From assembly GCA_965230015.1 (NCBI GenBank), contig CBDDKF010000009.1, positions 75,277 through 139,276 of the forward strand: a stretch of DNA of 64,000 nucleotides, read 5' to 3'. A program made the translations under genes and the position numbers. The notes beneath the pieces are model-generated. The model saw only the letters and a list, made by a program, of their open reading frames with translations. It searched no databases and was not told the origin of the DNA. This DNA comes from JABSQH01 sp965230015. Lineage in GTDB: Bacteria > Actinomycetota > Acidimicrobiia > Acidimicrobiales > Ilumatobacteraceae. Shown here piece after piece: positions 35,971 to 44,525 of the stretch; the first letter of the stretch is position 1, and each line of letters opens with the position of its first letter.

Positions 35971-36696
35971 ATGACCCAAACAAACTCAGCGCTCGACGCT
36001 GTATCGTCTGTCCTTGACGTAAGCGAAGGCATAGCGAAAGTTCACAGGCTTGGAGTTGCTCCTGGGACCATCAACTCAATGTCAGACGCGCAGGTCGTTT
36101 CTGACTTTCTGGCACACCTTGGGAAGGTTCTACCGAATCCGCACCTCGGTAACTTGATCCACGCCTATGCGCAAGCGTCAAAGGTGGTCCACAACGCGCA
36201 CGTGCGTCGCGATTCGGGAGCGCTCCGGTTCAGCGAGACGTCCAGGTATCTCTACGTGTTCACGACAACAGCTCAGCAGCAGCCACTAGCGAACTCCTCG
36301 ACGAGCAACGGAGTTCAGCCTGTGGCTTCGTGGATCTCTCGATTCGTGGATTACCCAGCACTCGCCGGGACACTGAGCACTTCCGCTCCACTAGCGCTCG
36401 CGGCATGCGCACGGTGGTTCCTCAGTTCCTACGACCAGTCGACCGATACCCCAAACGGACGTTGTGGCGCTCACCGCGATCCTCCGTGCACAGTCGACCG
36501 CGCTTCACTGTCCGTCGAGGATCTGGATTTGCTGACGTGCTTGGTCGCAGGCCATCGCCCGATCGAGATCCAGAGTCATTGCGGGCTCTCGAGGCGCACC
36601 TACTTCAGAAGACTTGCGCAGCTACGTGCTCTGCTTGAGGTCACCAGCACGCCAGAACTCACCGCCCGGGCGATCCGACTGGGACTGGTCGACTGA
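35971..36696 (+). CDS. LuxR-type regulator with unknown sensor domain
   Basis: The 241-residue protein ends in a GerE/LuxR helix-turn-helix: LSVEDLDLLTCLVAGHRPIE, then SRRTYFRRLAQLRALLEV, then ELTARAIRLGLVD. The N-terminal 170 residues are helical and unassigned. It lies between two secreted HGN-family genes (34174 and 37317) and may regulate them. The base composition is somewhat less G+C-rich than the core region, consistent with acquired DNA. Confidence 0.75.
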   Translation: MTQTNSALDAVSSVLDVSEGIAKVHRLGVAPGTINSMSDAQVVSDFLAHLGKVLPNPHLGNLIHAYAQASKVVHNAHVRRDSGALRFSETSRYLYVFTTTAQQQPLANSSTSNGVQPVASWISRFVDYPALAGTLSTSAPLALAACARWFLSSYDQSTDTPNGRCGAHRDPPCTVDRASLSVEDLDLLTCLVAGHRPIEIQSHCGLSRRTYFRRLAQLRALLEVTSTPELTARAIRLGLVD

Positions 36697-37236
36697 AGCT
36701 GGCGGACTACGCTCAGGCACCGCTGCGCTGGTACTCGCACGCAGGCGACCATCGTGCCACGGACGGGACAAGACACTTGAATGGTTCGTCGTACCCGCGC
36801 TCAGTCGCTGGGTGACGAAGCGGGCGAGCAGGACGCCAATCGTCGTGCGGGTGGGCGAGCTAGCGAACCTTTGTGTGCGCGTATCTCTGCGAGCCGTCGA
36901 GGTCACGACTCGGTGTCATCGCAATCACTGGACCGACGCGACGAGAAGCCGATCGCATGGCGGTGCGTTCGAGGTAACGAGAATACTTCGGGGCAACCGT
37001 CGGCGAAACGGCCGACGGCCCACATGGCGATCGACCAACCAGCCTGCCGGCGGCCAGAGTTGATGGGCCGAGCGCTGACGTTCACGGGGGCAGTCGCGGG
37101 ACCAGCCTGAGTTCAAGATGATGACCGCTGTCGTTCGCCCAGCGGTTCCCAGGCGATCGGCCGGCGACAGCACCCTCACTTGAGCGACTAGCTGCGCATC
37201 GAGCCCTCAATGCCGAACGGTCAGAGACCGGAATTG
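36697..37236. other. Gene-poor stretch upstream of secreted copy C
   Basis: I see no supported gene here. Short open frames have no ribosome-binding sites and look like chance frames. Confidence 0.4.
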
Positions 37237-37266
37237 CAGGGTTTGGCACCCGAGTGCCAAACCCTG
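37237..37266. promoter_or_regulatory. Perfect 13-bp hairpin upstream of secreted copy C
   Basis: CAGGGTTTGGCAC (37237-37249) pairs perfectly with GTGCCAAACCCTG (37254-37266) around a CCGA loop. It ends 50 nt before the ATG of the secreted gene and is not followed by a T run, so an operator or leader-RNA structure fits better than a terminator. Confidence 0.6.
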
Positions 37267-37316
37267 GCCACCAAGCTGTTTCAGGTCAGGAAGATCTCGA
37301 ATTGGGAGCGATACCA

Positions 37317-37733
37317 ATGCATACCGCCAGACTATTCCCGCTACTCCTTCTAGCACTCGCCTTACCACTTCTCGGCGCGCAGTCGGCCAATGCTATTCCG
37401 TTCCCGCCTCACCACACTCCGGCTCCAGGTAGTCTTCACGGGTGTGACACGGTTCTAACACATGGCAACGTATTTGGTGGAGCATACTCAAAAATTGAAG
37501 CCGGGTCTGGTTGCGGCAGCAACACGTACATTCAAACAGTCGGCGTCCGAAATGGAAACATTGTCAACGGCCCCCGGTGCTACATCTCCAATCAATCGTG
37601 CAGGCTAAATCCGGGTCAAAACCCGCCCGTCTATCAGTCATTCTTGCCAAACTCGAACATCATTGGCACCTACATGCAATGGTGTAATTCGGGCAACACA
37701 AACTGCTCTAACATGAGTTGGCCCGGGATCTAG
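37317..37733 (+). CDS. Secreted HGN-family protein (copy C)
   Basis: The 138-residue product has a classic signal peptide (ARLFPLLLLALALPLLGAQS, cleavage after ANA). The mature domain is CDTVLTHGNVFGGAYSKI, then SGCGSNTYIQTVGV, then NIVNGPRCYISNQSCRL, ending GTYMQWCNSGNTNC. Six cysteines suggest disulphides. It matches copy A over nearly its whole mature length, including DNA-level similarity around HGNVFGGAY. It is noticeably poorer in G+C than its surroundings. GGGAG precedes the ATG. No known family is recognised. Confidence 0.75.
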   Translation: MHTARLFPLLLLALALPLLGAQSANAIPFPPHHTPAPGSLHGCDTVLTHGNVFGGAYSKIEAGSGCGSNTYIQTVGVRNGNIVNGPRCYISNQSCRLNPGQNPPVYQSFLPNSNIIGTYMQWCNSGNTNCSNMSWPGI

Positions 37734-38323
37734 CAAGCCGCTAGATTTGCGCATCAGTGGCGGGACCCGGTGCCGTTCGAGGCGACTTGTAGGGCCGACA
37801 CGGTCGCGGTAGCGCGGCTAGCCATCTCTCGTTCACCTAAAGCGTTCCGGCTTGTTCCAGAGAACTCGTCGACCGGCTGTTTCACTTCGCTAACCCGTGC
37901 GCGCTGCAGCAACGGCGCCCGTTGTGTCAGCAAACAACATCGGTGGTGCTGCGCGAACAGCCCTGTGGGCAGTTCGCGCAGTGCAGGGGTCCGGCTATCG
38001 GTGCTGGTGCCGCCTCGGCGCAACACGCACCCACGCGTGAGCCAAGGCTGGTCTGTTGCGGACTCGACGTCGCATCTCATTCATCGCTGCGGGTGAGGAG
38101 GCGCCCGCAGCCAAGAGCACGCCAACGAGCTAGTCGACCACCGCGGATCCAGATTGGCGTGACCCAGAACTCCTCGCTTGCCTCGACAGCCGGCCGTTGG
38201 AACGCAGATTGCCGGCGGGCCATAAGCGTACCCGTGCGTCAGAAGCGCCGCGAGCTGTTCCCGATCACGATGCTTCCGATCCCGCCGACCGAGGTTCACA
38301 TCAGTGTTCGCTCATATCACGGA
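37734..38323. other. Gene-poor stretch between convergent secreted genes
   Basis: No supported gene or strong terminator hairpin is visible between the convergent copies C and D. Confidence 0.4.
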
Positions 38324-38764
38324 CTAGCAATCGAACGGAGAGGCTTGACGCTTGGTATCAAAGACGCCGTCCCTGGTGAACCAGTAGTTCGTTCCCACGA
38401 GGCTCGTCGTTCCCGCCACGAACGAGGTGGGCCCGTAGTTTGCATCGAGCGTCTGATCCTTCTGCCGAGGCGCATTCATTAGAACGCCGCTCTTGAACAC
38501 TACGGCCTGCGCGCTCACGCTGTCGCAGTCTGCGGCTAGGCTCGATCCGGTCGCCCACCGGGCCTTGGCCGCCGCCGTGAAGATGAACATCCCATGGTGC
38601 ACGTCGATCCCACAGTTGTAACCGCCACCCGTATAGCGATAGTCGCGCAACGTGCCACCTATCGGCAGACACTGCGCGTCAACAGATCCATTGGCGAGCG
38701 GAACCACCAACGCCGTTGCGAGTAGAGCCCCCCTAGCGATACGCCGCGCAAGCAACGACATCAT
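38324..38764 (-). CDS. Secreted HGN-family protein (copy D)
   Basis: The 146-residue product has a signal peptide (GALLATALVVPLANGSVDAQ). The mature core NCGIDVHHGMFIFTAAAKARW aligns with the C-x5-HG-x8-K core of copies A-C. A second match is VVFKSGVLMNAPRQ, corresponding to SSLVNGP in copy A. The C-terminal TTSLVGTNYWF corresponds to FSTIVGTTVQF. Its ATG overlaps the stop of the upstream secreted protein by four bases, so it is the last gene of an operon headed by an ECF sigma factor. Confidence 0.75.
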   Translation of the reverse strand: MMSLLARRIARGALLATALVVPLANGSVDAQCLPIGGTLRDYRYTGGGYNCGIDVHHGMFIFTAAAKARWATGSSLAADCDSVSAQAVVFKSGVLMNAPRQKDQTLDANYGPTSFVAGTTSLVGTNYWFTRDGVFDTKRQASPFDC

Positions 38765-39471
38765 GGACGCTGCTCCTTGAGCGCCGTGAGTATCTCGCGA
38801 TGAGCGTCGATGAACGCTGTCTCGTGCTCAACGATCACCGTACGGAGAGCGTCGTCCAGGTTGGCCTCCGCACGGCACTGCTCCTCTGCGTAGGGGCCGA
38901 TTGAAGGCGGCACCGGCTTCGCAGCGAGACACTGGCGGTAGGCCGCCTCGACAACAGAGAGGCGCTGGTCGTTGGCGATCGCCGACTCCAACTCGGCGTG
39001 CTCGTCAGGGAGGAGATTGAGCGGATGTGACCGGTCAGAGGCAAGGTCCTCGCACGCGACCTGTACGTCCTCGAGACCCAGCCGGTCGAACCCATCACCC
39101 CACCGATCGAGCGCATAGCGCTGCTGATCGATCGGTGCGAGACTGTCGAAGAACTCATTGTTGGGAGTGCGGGTCGGCATAGCAGCGAGATTGCCAGCGC
39201 CAGAAACTTCCTCGTACGTCTCGCTGCTGTAGAACCAGCCGCGTTCGTTCATGCATTCGCGGACACCACGCTGTCGCATGTCGAAGGCCCACGTCGATGC
39301 CTCGATAGGATCCGATGGCACGCCGAAGAACTCATCGAGCGGCAGCTGGTCCTCGACTGGAGCATCCGCCGCCACGGCCGTCGGTTGGGCGGCGGATGAG
39401 GTAGCTGCCGCTGTCGAAGCTCCCACAAGTGCTCCTATTGCTATTGATAGCGTCGCTGTTGGTTTCCGCAT
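38761..39471 (-). CDS. Secreted protein sharing the outer domain of the adjacent anti-sigma-like protein
   Basis: The 236-residue product has a signal peptide (LSIAIGALVGASTAAATSSAA) and a helical mature domain: VRECMNERGWFYSS, then VQVACEDLASD, then VVEAAYRQCLAAKP, then EEQCRAEANLDDALR, ending AHREILTALKEQRP. The spacing of four cysteines and the terminal RP match the outer part of the anti-sigma-like protein at 39610-40503 (VEECMSRLGHAYL, NECRPEASRR, AYVECLDGAG, SGCAATSGLN, AHPEHF...RP). It lies between that gene and copy D, overlapping copy D by four bases. GGAGGG precedes the ATG. Confidence 0.75.
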   Translation of the reverse strand: MRKPTATLSIAIGALVGASTAAATSSAAQPTAVAADAPVEDQLPLDEFFGVPSDPIEASTWAFDMRQRGVRECMNERGWFYSSETYEEVSGAGNLAAMPTRTPNNEFFDSLAPIDQQRYALDRWGDGFDRLGLEDVQVACEDLASDRSHPLNLLPDEHAELESAIANDQRLSVVEAAYRQCLAAKPVPPSIGPYAEEQCRAEANLDDALRTVIVEHETAFIDAHREILTALKEQRP

Positions 39472-39609
39472 GGTGGCGCCCTCCGCTGGTGGCCTGTGAT
39501 GGCGGCGCGCTACTGCGCCCGACCATGAAGAGTCCGTATCCGCCTTAATCCGCGACACAGCCCGACAGACCGTCCGATCCCGTGCCGGCAAACGAGTCCG
39601 GCGGCCGCT

Positions 39610-40503
39610 CTAAGGGCGTGGAAACTGCTCGATGAAGTGCGCGAAGTGTTCTGGGTGGGCCCTAATCAACGCCGACTCCGCTCGCTCATCCGCCTCTGCG
39701 ATCTGCTCGTTGAGCCCGCTCGTCGCAGCGCATCCGGAGATGCGCAACTCATCCGACGCACTGTCGTTACCTGCGCCATCAAGGCACTCAACGTATGCGC
39801 TTTGAGCGGTGGCGAACTCACTCGAGGCCTGCGCTTCCATGATCAACTCTTCGTACTCGCTCTCGTACGGCGCTATGGCACTTGTTCGCCTAGACGCTTC
39901 AGGTCGGCACTCGTTCGCAAGCACCGTCTGTGATTCGCGTGACAGACCGACGTTTGGTTGACCTGGGTCCGATCGGACCGGTTCCTCGAAGGGAACGGCA
40001 AGGTAGGCGTGCCCAAGACGACTCATGCACTCCTCAACAGCGGTCTCGACTGCGTCATGCGCCCACTCGGCGCGCTCGTCTGCATCCACCGGTGCGTCGA
40101 GCAAGCGCAGGATGGGCGTCCGGTCATCCGCCGCTCCAGCACGCGGAGGGATCAGCAACGACGCGCCAACGACGGAGGAGGGCGGAACCGTGCTTGCCGC
40201 AACGGTCGTCATGCCAGGAGCGCTTGTTGACGACGCCGCTGTCGAGAGCGTGCTGGCGGGTCGATCCCCCCCGCGCGATGGTAGCACCGCGGCGGCGACG
40301 ATCGCCCCCAAGACGATAACCGCAGCTACAAGGCCGACGGCGAGGCGCGTTCGCGTGGCGGTTCCGCCAGGTTTGTCGGGCTCAAGCACGGCCGCTTTGG
40401 CTCGCACCTCATCGACCGTCACTGGCGAGCGATGCTCGTCGAGCGCGCGTGCCATCGCTTGAATCTTGCGGCGGAGTGGCTCTCGGTCAGTCACGGAATC
40501 CAT
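39610..40503 (-). CDS. Transmembrane anti-sigma-like protein
   Basis: The 297-residue protein has a short cytoplasmic helical part (EPLRRKIQAMARALDEHRSP), one transmembrane helix (LAVGLVAAVIVLGAIVAAAV, near residue 60), a Ser/Thr/Pro linker and an outer domain with four cysteines. It lacks the HxxxCxxC zinc motif, so the anti-sigma role is inferred from topology and from its 17-nt overlap with the ECF sigma gene just upstream. The outer domain is duplicated in the following secreted protein, which could compete for the same signal. Confidence 0.75.
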   Translation of the reverse strand: MDSVTDREPLRRKIQAMARALDEHRSPVTVDEVRAKAAVLEPDKPGGTATRTRLAVGLVAAVIVLGAIVAAAVLPSRGGDRPASTLSTAASSTSAPGMTTVAASTVPPSSVVGASLLIPPRAGAADDRTPILRLLDAPVDADERAEWAHDAVETAVEECMSRLGHAYLAVPFEEPVRSDPGQPNVGLSRESQTVLANECRPEASRRTSAIAPYESEYEELIMEAQASSEFATAQSAYVECLDGAGNDSASDELRISGCAATSGLNEQIAEADERAESALIRAHPEHFAHFIEQFPRP

Positions 40504-40990
40504 CCAGATCTGTTCGCAGTCGACGCTCGGCGCGGCGTAAGTGGCGATGCACTGTCGACGGTCGAACGCCCATTGTGGTCGCGGCATCCTGCTGACTCCA
40601 GCCGTAACCGTGAACAAGTACGACAACTGCGCGCTGCTGCTCAGGGAGACCGGCAACGATGGGCCAGATATCCGAGAGGAACGGGCGCTCATCGGTAGCG
40701 ATGTCCCGACCGGAGGGATCGAAGGTGTCAGCGCGTCGCCGGCGTATCGCACGGGCTGACGTCTGACCGACCCGATAGAGGTACCCGATCGGGTTCGACA
40801 GTCTCCGCACGCGATCCCAGTTCTGCCAGCCCCAACTCAGTGCGTCAACCGTCGCTTCCCGGCCGTCAGCGATCCCGTACGCAGCCACGAGGGCGCGGTA
40901 GAGCCTCGGCTCGGCCTCAGCGAAGAAGTCCTCGTAGTCCGCAGCAGCAGATGTCCTTGGCCTACCGGGCCGGTCGTCGGAACGATTCAC
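40487..40990 (-). CDS. ECF-type sigma factor (SigE-like actinobacterial subfamily)
   Basis: The 167-residue factor has a region 2 (YEDFFAEAEPRLYRALVAAY, then TVDALSWGWQNWDRVRRLSN and PIGYLYRVGQTSARA) and a region 4 HTH (AVVVLVHGYGWSQQDAATTM, then STVHRHLRRAERRLR). It is short but complete. It heads a four-gene minus-strand operon with an anti-sigma-like membrane protein, a secreted domain paralogue and secreted copy D. This regulon is the likeliest controller of the secreted family. Confidence 0.85.
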   Translation of the reverse strand: MNRSDDRPGRPRTSAAADYEDFFAEAEPRLYRALVAAYGIADGREATVDALSWGWQNWDRVRRLSNPIGYLYRVGQTSARAIRRRRADTFDPSGRDIATDERPFLSDIWPIVAGLPEQQRAVVVLVHGYGWSQQDAATTMGVRPSTVHRHLRRAERRLRTDLDGFRD

Positions 40991-41282
40991 CTACGGTCCC
41001 TGCTCCGGCGACGTGAAGTGGACGCGCCTAGAGATGCATACATCGCATCGCTTCAGGCCCATCCGCCTACCCAATCCACTCGACCACCCACCAATCCGGA
41101 TGTTAAGCCCACTTCCGAGAAGTTTCCGGCTCCGACGTCGCGGATTCGGCCCCGGTCAAGCTCTAACCAGCAGGAGGAGCAATGACCTCTATCCCCCGCA
41201 GTCACACCAACGCAACCCGCTCGCCGCACCGGGCCAGGCCGGCCGCGCTCGATTCTCACGCCAACACGGCCATAGGCGATCA

Positions 41283-41633
41283 ATGAGGTCGCGTCGCCGG
41301 GTCGGCCGACACCTCGCAAAATGCCGGCGCGAAGTCGAGTGGTGGCGTCACCGCCCCGGTGAGACTTCCCACCTTGAGACAGCGCATTCACTTAGCGTGG
41401 AAGAGACTATAGAGGCGTACCTACGGATGACCCGCAACGGCGACCTCCCGCCTCAGCCGCCTTGCGGCCGTCCCGGGGACTCAGCCCTCGAGTCGGCGTT
41501 CGTTGCGGTCGTTCGTCGCTACAGCCAACGACACCGCATTGACACCGAAACATGGATCGAGTTTGGAGTGAGCCAGCGCGTGCTGCGCCGCGCCGGTCTC
41601 CGGCCGACGAGAGTGCGATCACGCCGCCATTAG
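41283..41633 (+). CDS. Small protein sharing the RYSxR-ID-ETW block
   Basis: The 116-residue frame is basic at both ends and contains LESAFVAVVRRYSQRHRIDT, then ETWIEFGVSQRVLRRAGL. This aligns residue by residue with LETDFVRSAARYSERNGIDF and ETWREAGISVDILKRAKI of the gene at 30521. The N-terminal half differs, lacking the MAKRGPK start and coiled coil, so this copy is shortened or recombined. The start ATG has no strong ribosome-binding site. Confidence 0.6.
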   Translation: MRSRRRVGRHLAKCRREVEWWRHRPGETSHLETAHSLSVEETIEAYLRMTRNGDLPPQPPCGRPGDSALESAFVAVVRRYSQRHRIDTETWIEFGVSQRVLRRAGLRPTRVRSRRH

Positions 41634-42082
41634 AACAGTCGCGATTCCCGCTCTCTGCGCCTTAATCGGCCCACCGCCAAGTCCATTGCTGCGATGCCGT
41701 CGAGACGGGTTGGACATGCGGGGAACTCACTGCTCACGGCCTCACCGGAATGGCAACAGGTGCTCCGAACATTCGTGTCCACCTACCGAACGCCAGACAC
41801 GACCGGCAGCCACTAACACAGTCACCGCAGACATCTCCGCACACACCCGCGAACGCCAACGCTGCGAACACGAGCGAGCGCGCCGGCGGAGGCCGGGGTG
41901 CCGATGTGCGTGCTCCGTAGCTGTCGCTGCTGATGCAGCAACGACCTCGATGAGATGCAAGGTGTCGCCGGTTCGCGACTGACGGCTAGACCGCACATGC
42001 CGCGCCCTCGACGTACTGCTGCGCCTGGGACAGAAACCGTTGGACGGTTATCCGTCGTGGTGTGCGAGCGTGCCACCCACCA
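41634..42082. other. Gene-poor stretch
   Basis: No supported gene. Short frames are Arg/His-rich and look non-coding. Confidence 0.4.
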
Positions 42083-42580
42083 ATGGAGTTCGAGATTCGC
42101 AGAGCCGTGATGGGCGACGCTGTCGGAGTTGCAAGGCTGAACAGCGCAGTTCAGCGACTGCACTTTGAACAACGTCCTGACTGGTTCAAGCCTCCAAACC
42201 CGGACTCCTTCCTGCCGGCCGTAGAGGAGTGGTTGTCGGTCGAGTCGACAGCGGTGTTCGTTGCCGAGATCCAACGTGGGGTCCTCATCGGTTATGCCGC
42301 TGCGATGCGTCGCGATCGTGCTGATCATCCATTGGTTCACGAGGCTGCGGTGGTGGAGCTCGACCAGCTCGTTGTGACGCCAGACGGGAGTTGGGAGATC
42401 GCTCTGTCTGGCCGTGCTTGATTGGGCTCGACAGCGACGCATCGACCGGGTGGAGCTCGGCACGTGGCACTTCAACGATGCTGCCAACACGCTGTTTGAA
42501 GGACTTGGGTTACTCCGGCTCAACGGCGAATGTCGCGCTTGGTTGTCGATCAATGATCGGCAGCCGTCCGCTTGGACCGC
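42083..42580 (+). pseudogene. GNAT-family N-acetyltransferase split by a frameshift
   Basis: From ATG 42083 the frame reads EFEIRRAVMGDAVGVARLNS, then QRPDWFKPPNPDSFLPAVEE, then VELDQLVVTPDG. One frame over it continues VGRSLCLAVLDWARQRRIDR, then VELGTWHFNDAANTLFEGLG. Together these make a normal GNAT acetyltransferase, with the acetyl-CoA loop (usually Q/R-x-x-G-x-G/A) lying exactly at the break near 42385-42395. The end is approximate, because the second frame runs past the usual length. It is a decayed gene or holds a single-base sequence error. Confidence 0.7.
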
Positions 42581-43022
42581 CTGTCGGTCGCTGCGCCGTG
42601 GTCCAGAACCTCAAAGGCAACTGGAGCGCCGCCCTGCTGCACGAGCATTCCCACACGATCCATGGCTAGCGCAGGAGCTCATCAAACTCGACAGTGCCAG
42701 CGAAGGTTACGCCGTCAGCAGCGACTCCCGCTCGGTTCGCAGGGTCGAGTTCGAGCGGTGCAGCTCACCGCGCGCTGGGCATCGTACGCGAGCTGTGGGA
42801 TCGCGTGCAGTGTGCGAGAAACCGTTGTGGCGTCGCGAGCGACCCTGGGCACGTCGGCGTTCGAGGATGCGAATGGATTGCGCACGCCGCGCGATCGCTT
42901 CGATCGTGAGCGGTGACGCAAGCTTGAAGGTCGTCTTGCAAGTCGGTCTTCGCAGCGATCTGGCGATCACACTGCAGAACTGACGAATTCGACAGTGCTT
43001 GGCAGATCTGATGGAGGATCTT
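42581..43022. other. Gene-poor stretch
   Basis: No supported gene; the continuing open frame after the GNAT fragment has no family resemblance. Confidence 0.4.
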
Positions 43023-44111
43023 TCAGAAGCTGCATCCGTTGGGTGGCAACTTGGCGGGGTCGATGCCGCGTCCGTCGTGTACCAGTGCGGTGAGGAGTTG
43101 TTGTGGACAGCGGCGTACGCCGCCGGTGGTGCGGATCTCGAGGTGGAGGTGGGGTGTGCCGGATCGGCCGGTGTTGCCACTGGTGATGAGGAGTGTTCCG
43201 GCTTCGATTCGGGCGCCGTGGGTGACGTGGAGGTCGCTCCCGTGGCAGTAGGTCCATCTGGTGTTGTCGGTGTCGTCGACGATGGTGACGCCGATGCCGC
43301 AGGTGGAGCAGCCGTTGTGTCCGCGTTCGGTGCAGCCTTGGTCCCACCAGTTGTGTGGCCAGGCTGAGACGTTGGTGACGGTGCCGCCTCTGATGGCGTA
43401 GATCGGTACGCCGGTGGGGATGATCCAGTCCCATGCCGGGTAGGTGTGGTGGGGGTCGTCGAGTTGATCGATCGTTTCGAGGAGCAGCGATCGGGGCCCG
43501 GGGAGCGCCCACCCGCCTGGAAGCGTGTCCCCGCTCGGTCCGCCAGTGCAGGTGAGTGCGGTGTCGGCCGGCTCGATGGTGGACGGTTGTGCGACATCAG
43601 TGCTGGTGGGGAATGACGGGTCGGCGGGGCCGAGTTCGGTGTACTTGTCGAGCCATCGTTGCTGGTATTGGCGGGGAGTGAGGGTGTTGCCTGCTTGTGG
43701 TGCGGGTATCTGGTCCCAGCTTGTGCTGCTACGTGGTGGCAGGTGGCCGAGGTACCAGACCACGGGTACTACGTCGATGGTGTTGTGTTCGTCGAGGATG
43801 GCACCGACGAGTTCGGTTGCTTTGGCGTCTTGGATGTCGGGAGGGGCGTCGGCTGCGGTGGGGTAGCCGGCGTAGCGGTCCCATGTGCTGTTGATGAACT
43901 GGTACGCCCCGGATGCGGTGGAGCCTGCGGCTTGGGCGCGGTAGTCGCCGCCGGACTCGAGTGCTCGGATCGTGGCGAGGATCTGCTCGATCGACGCAAC
44001 GTTGGGTGCGCAGGCGAGGAGTGGGGGAGGGTCGCCGCCGGCGAGCAGAACGGGGATGGTTGCGACGCTTCCAAGGAGCGCGAGCGGTGCAGCGGCGAGC
44101 AGAGCTTTCAC
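43023..44111 (-). CDS. Secreted wall hydrolase: transglycosylase-like plus M23 peptidase
   Basis: The 362-residue protein has a signal-like N terminus (LLAAAPLALLGSVATIPVLLA). A lysozyme/transglycosylase-like domain follows (IRALESGGDYRAQAAGSTAS, then GAYQFINSTWDRYAGYP). The C-terminal M23 peptidase has HHTYPAWDW (zinc His/Asp) and TPHLHLEIR (HxH). The combination of a glycan-cutting and a peptide-cutting domain is typical of conjugative elements, where it opens the wall for the DNA-transfer channel. It lies on the putative island, but no other transfer genes flank it directly. Confidence 0.85.
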   Translation of the reverse strand: MKALLAAAPLALLGSVATIPVLLAGGDPPPLLACAPNVASIEQILATIRALESGGDYRAQAAGSTASGAYQFINSTWDRYAGYPTAADAPPDIQDAKATELVGAILDEHNTIDVVPVVWYLGHLPPRSSTSWDQIPAPQAGNTLTPRQYQQRWLDKYTELGPADPSFPTSTDVAQPSTIEPADTALTCTGGPSGDTLPGGWALPGPRSLLLETIDQLDDPHHTYPAWDWIIPTGVPIYAIRGGTVTNVSAWPHNWWDQGCTERGHNGCSTCGIGVTIVDDTDNTRWTYCHGSDLHVTHGARIEAGTLLITSGNTGRSGTPHLHLEIRTTGGVRRCPQQLLTALVHDGRGIDPAKLPPNGCSF

Positions 44112-44525
44112 ACTCCTCCTGCTCCACCCTCAGGCGGCATGGTCGACACCGATCAAGGATCGGAACGCGTGAGGTGTGTTGGGGGTGGGTTGGTGGTTGC
44201 AGGAGGTCGATGTCGACCACTCGACTTTCGCGGCGCAGCCGGAGGAGCGATGATCGACCGACACCGACGAAGCAGAACGACCCGACTCGTCGCGGCGGCG
44301 ATGCCGGATCTGCCCAGACCGGGGCAGAACCCTTGCGGGCGTCGGCTGCGAGCCTCTCGCAGGGGGCTGGCTTGCCTTGCGATCTCTGAGGTTGCTCTTG
44401 GCGCGCCTAGCGAGGCGTTGCGGGACTACAGCCACGACCTCGATCGCGCTCCCGAGCCGAACGCACGGGTCAAGGCTGAGGGGCGCGTCACGTTGCCGCT
44501 CCGGTTCAACTCACGGATCACAGTC
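44112..44525. other. Intergenic stretch
   Basis: Nothing supported beyond the presumed promoter of the wall hydrolase gene at its left end. Confidence 0.4.

Noticed and set aside
27242..38764. HGN-family proteins as lactococcin-972-type bacteriocins
   Set aside because: Both are small secreted proteins with aromatic/Gly content, but the order of conserved residues does not match, and no immunity ABC transporter is adjacent.
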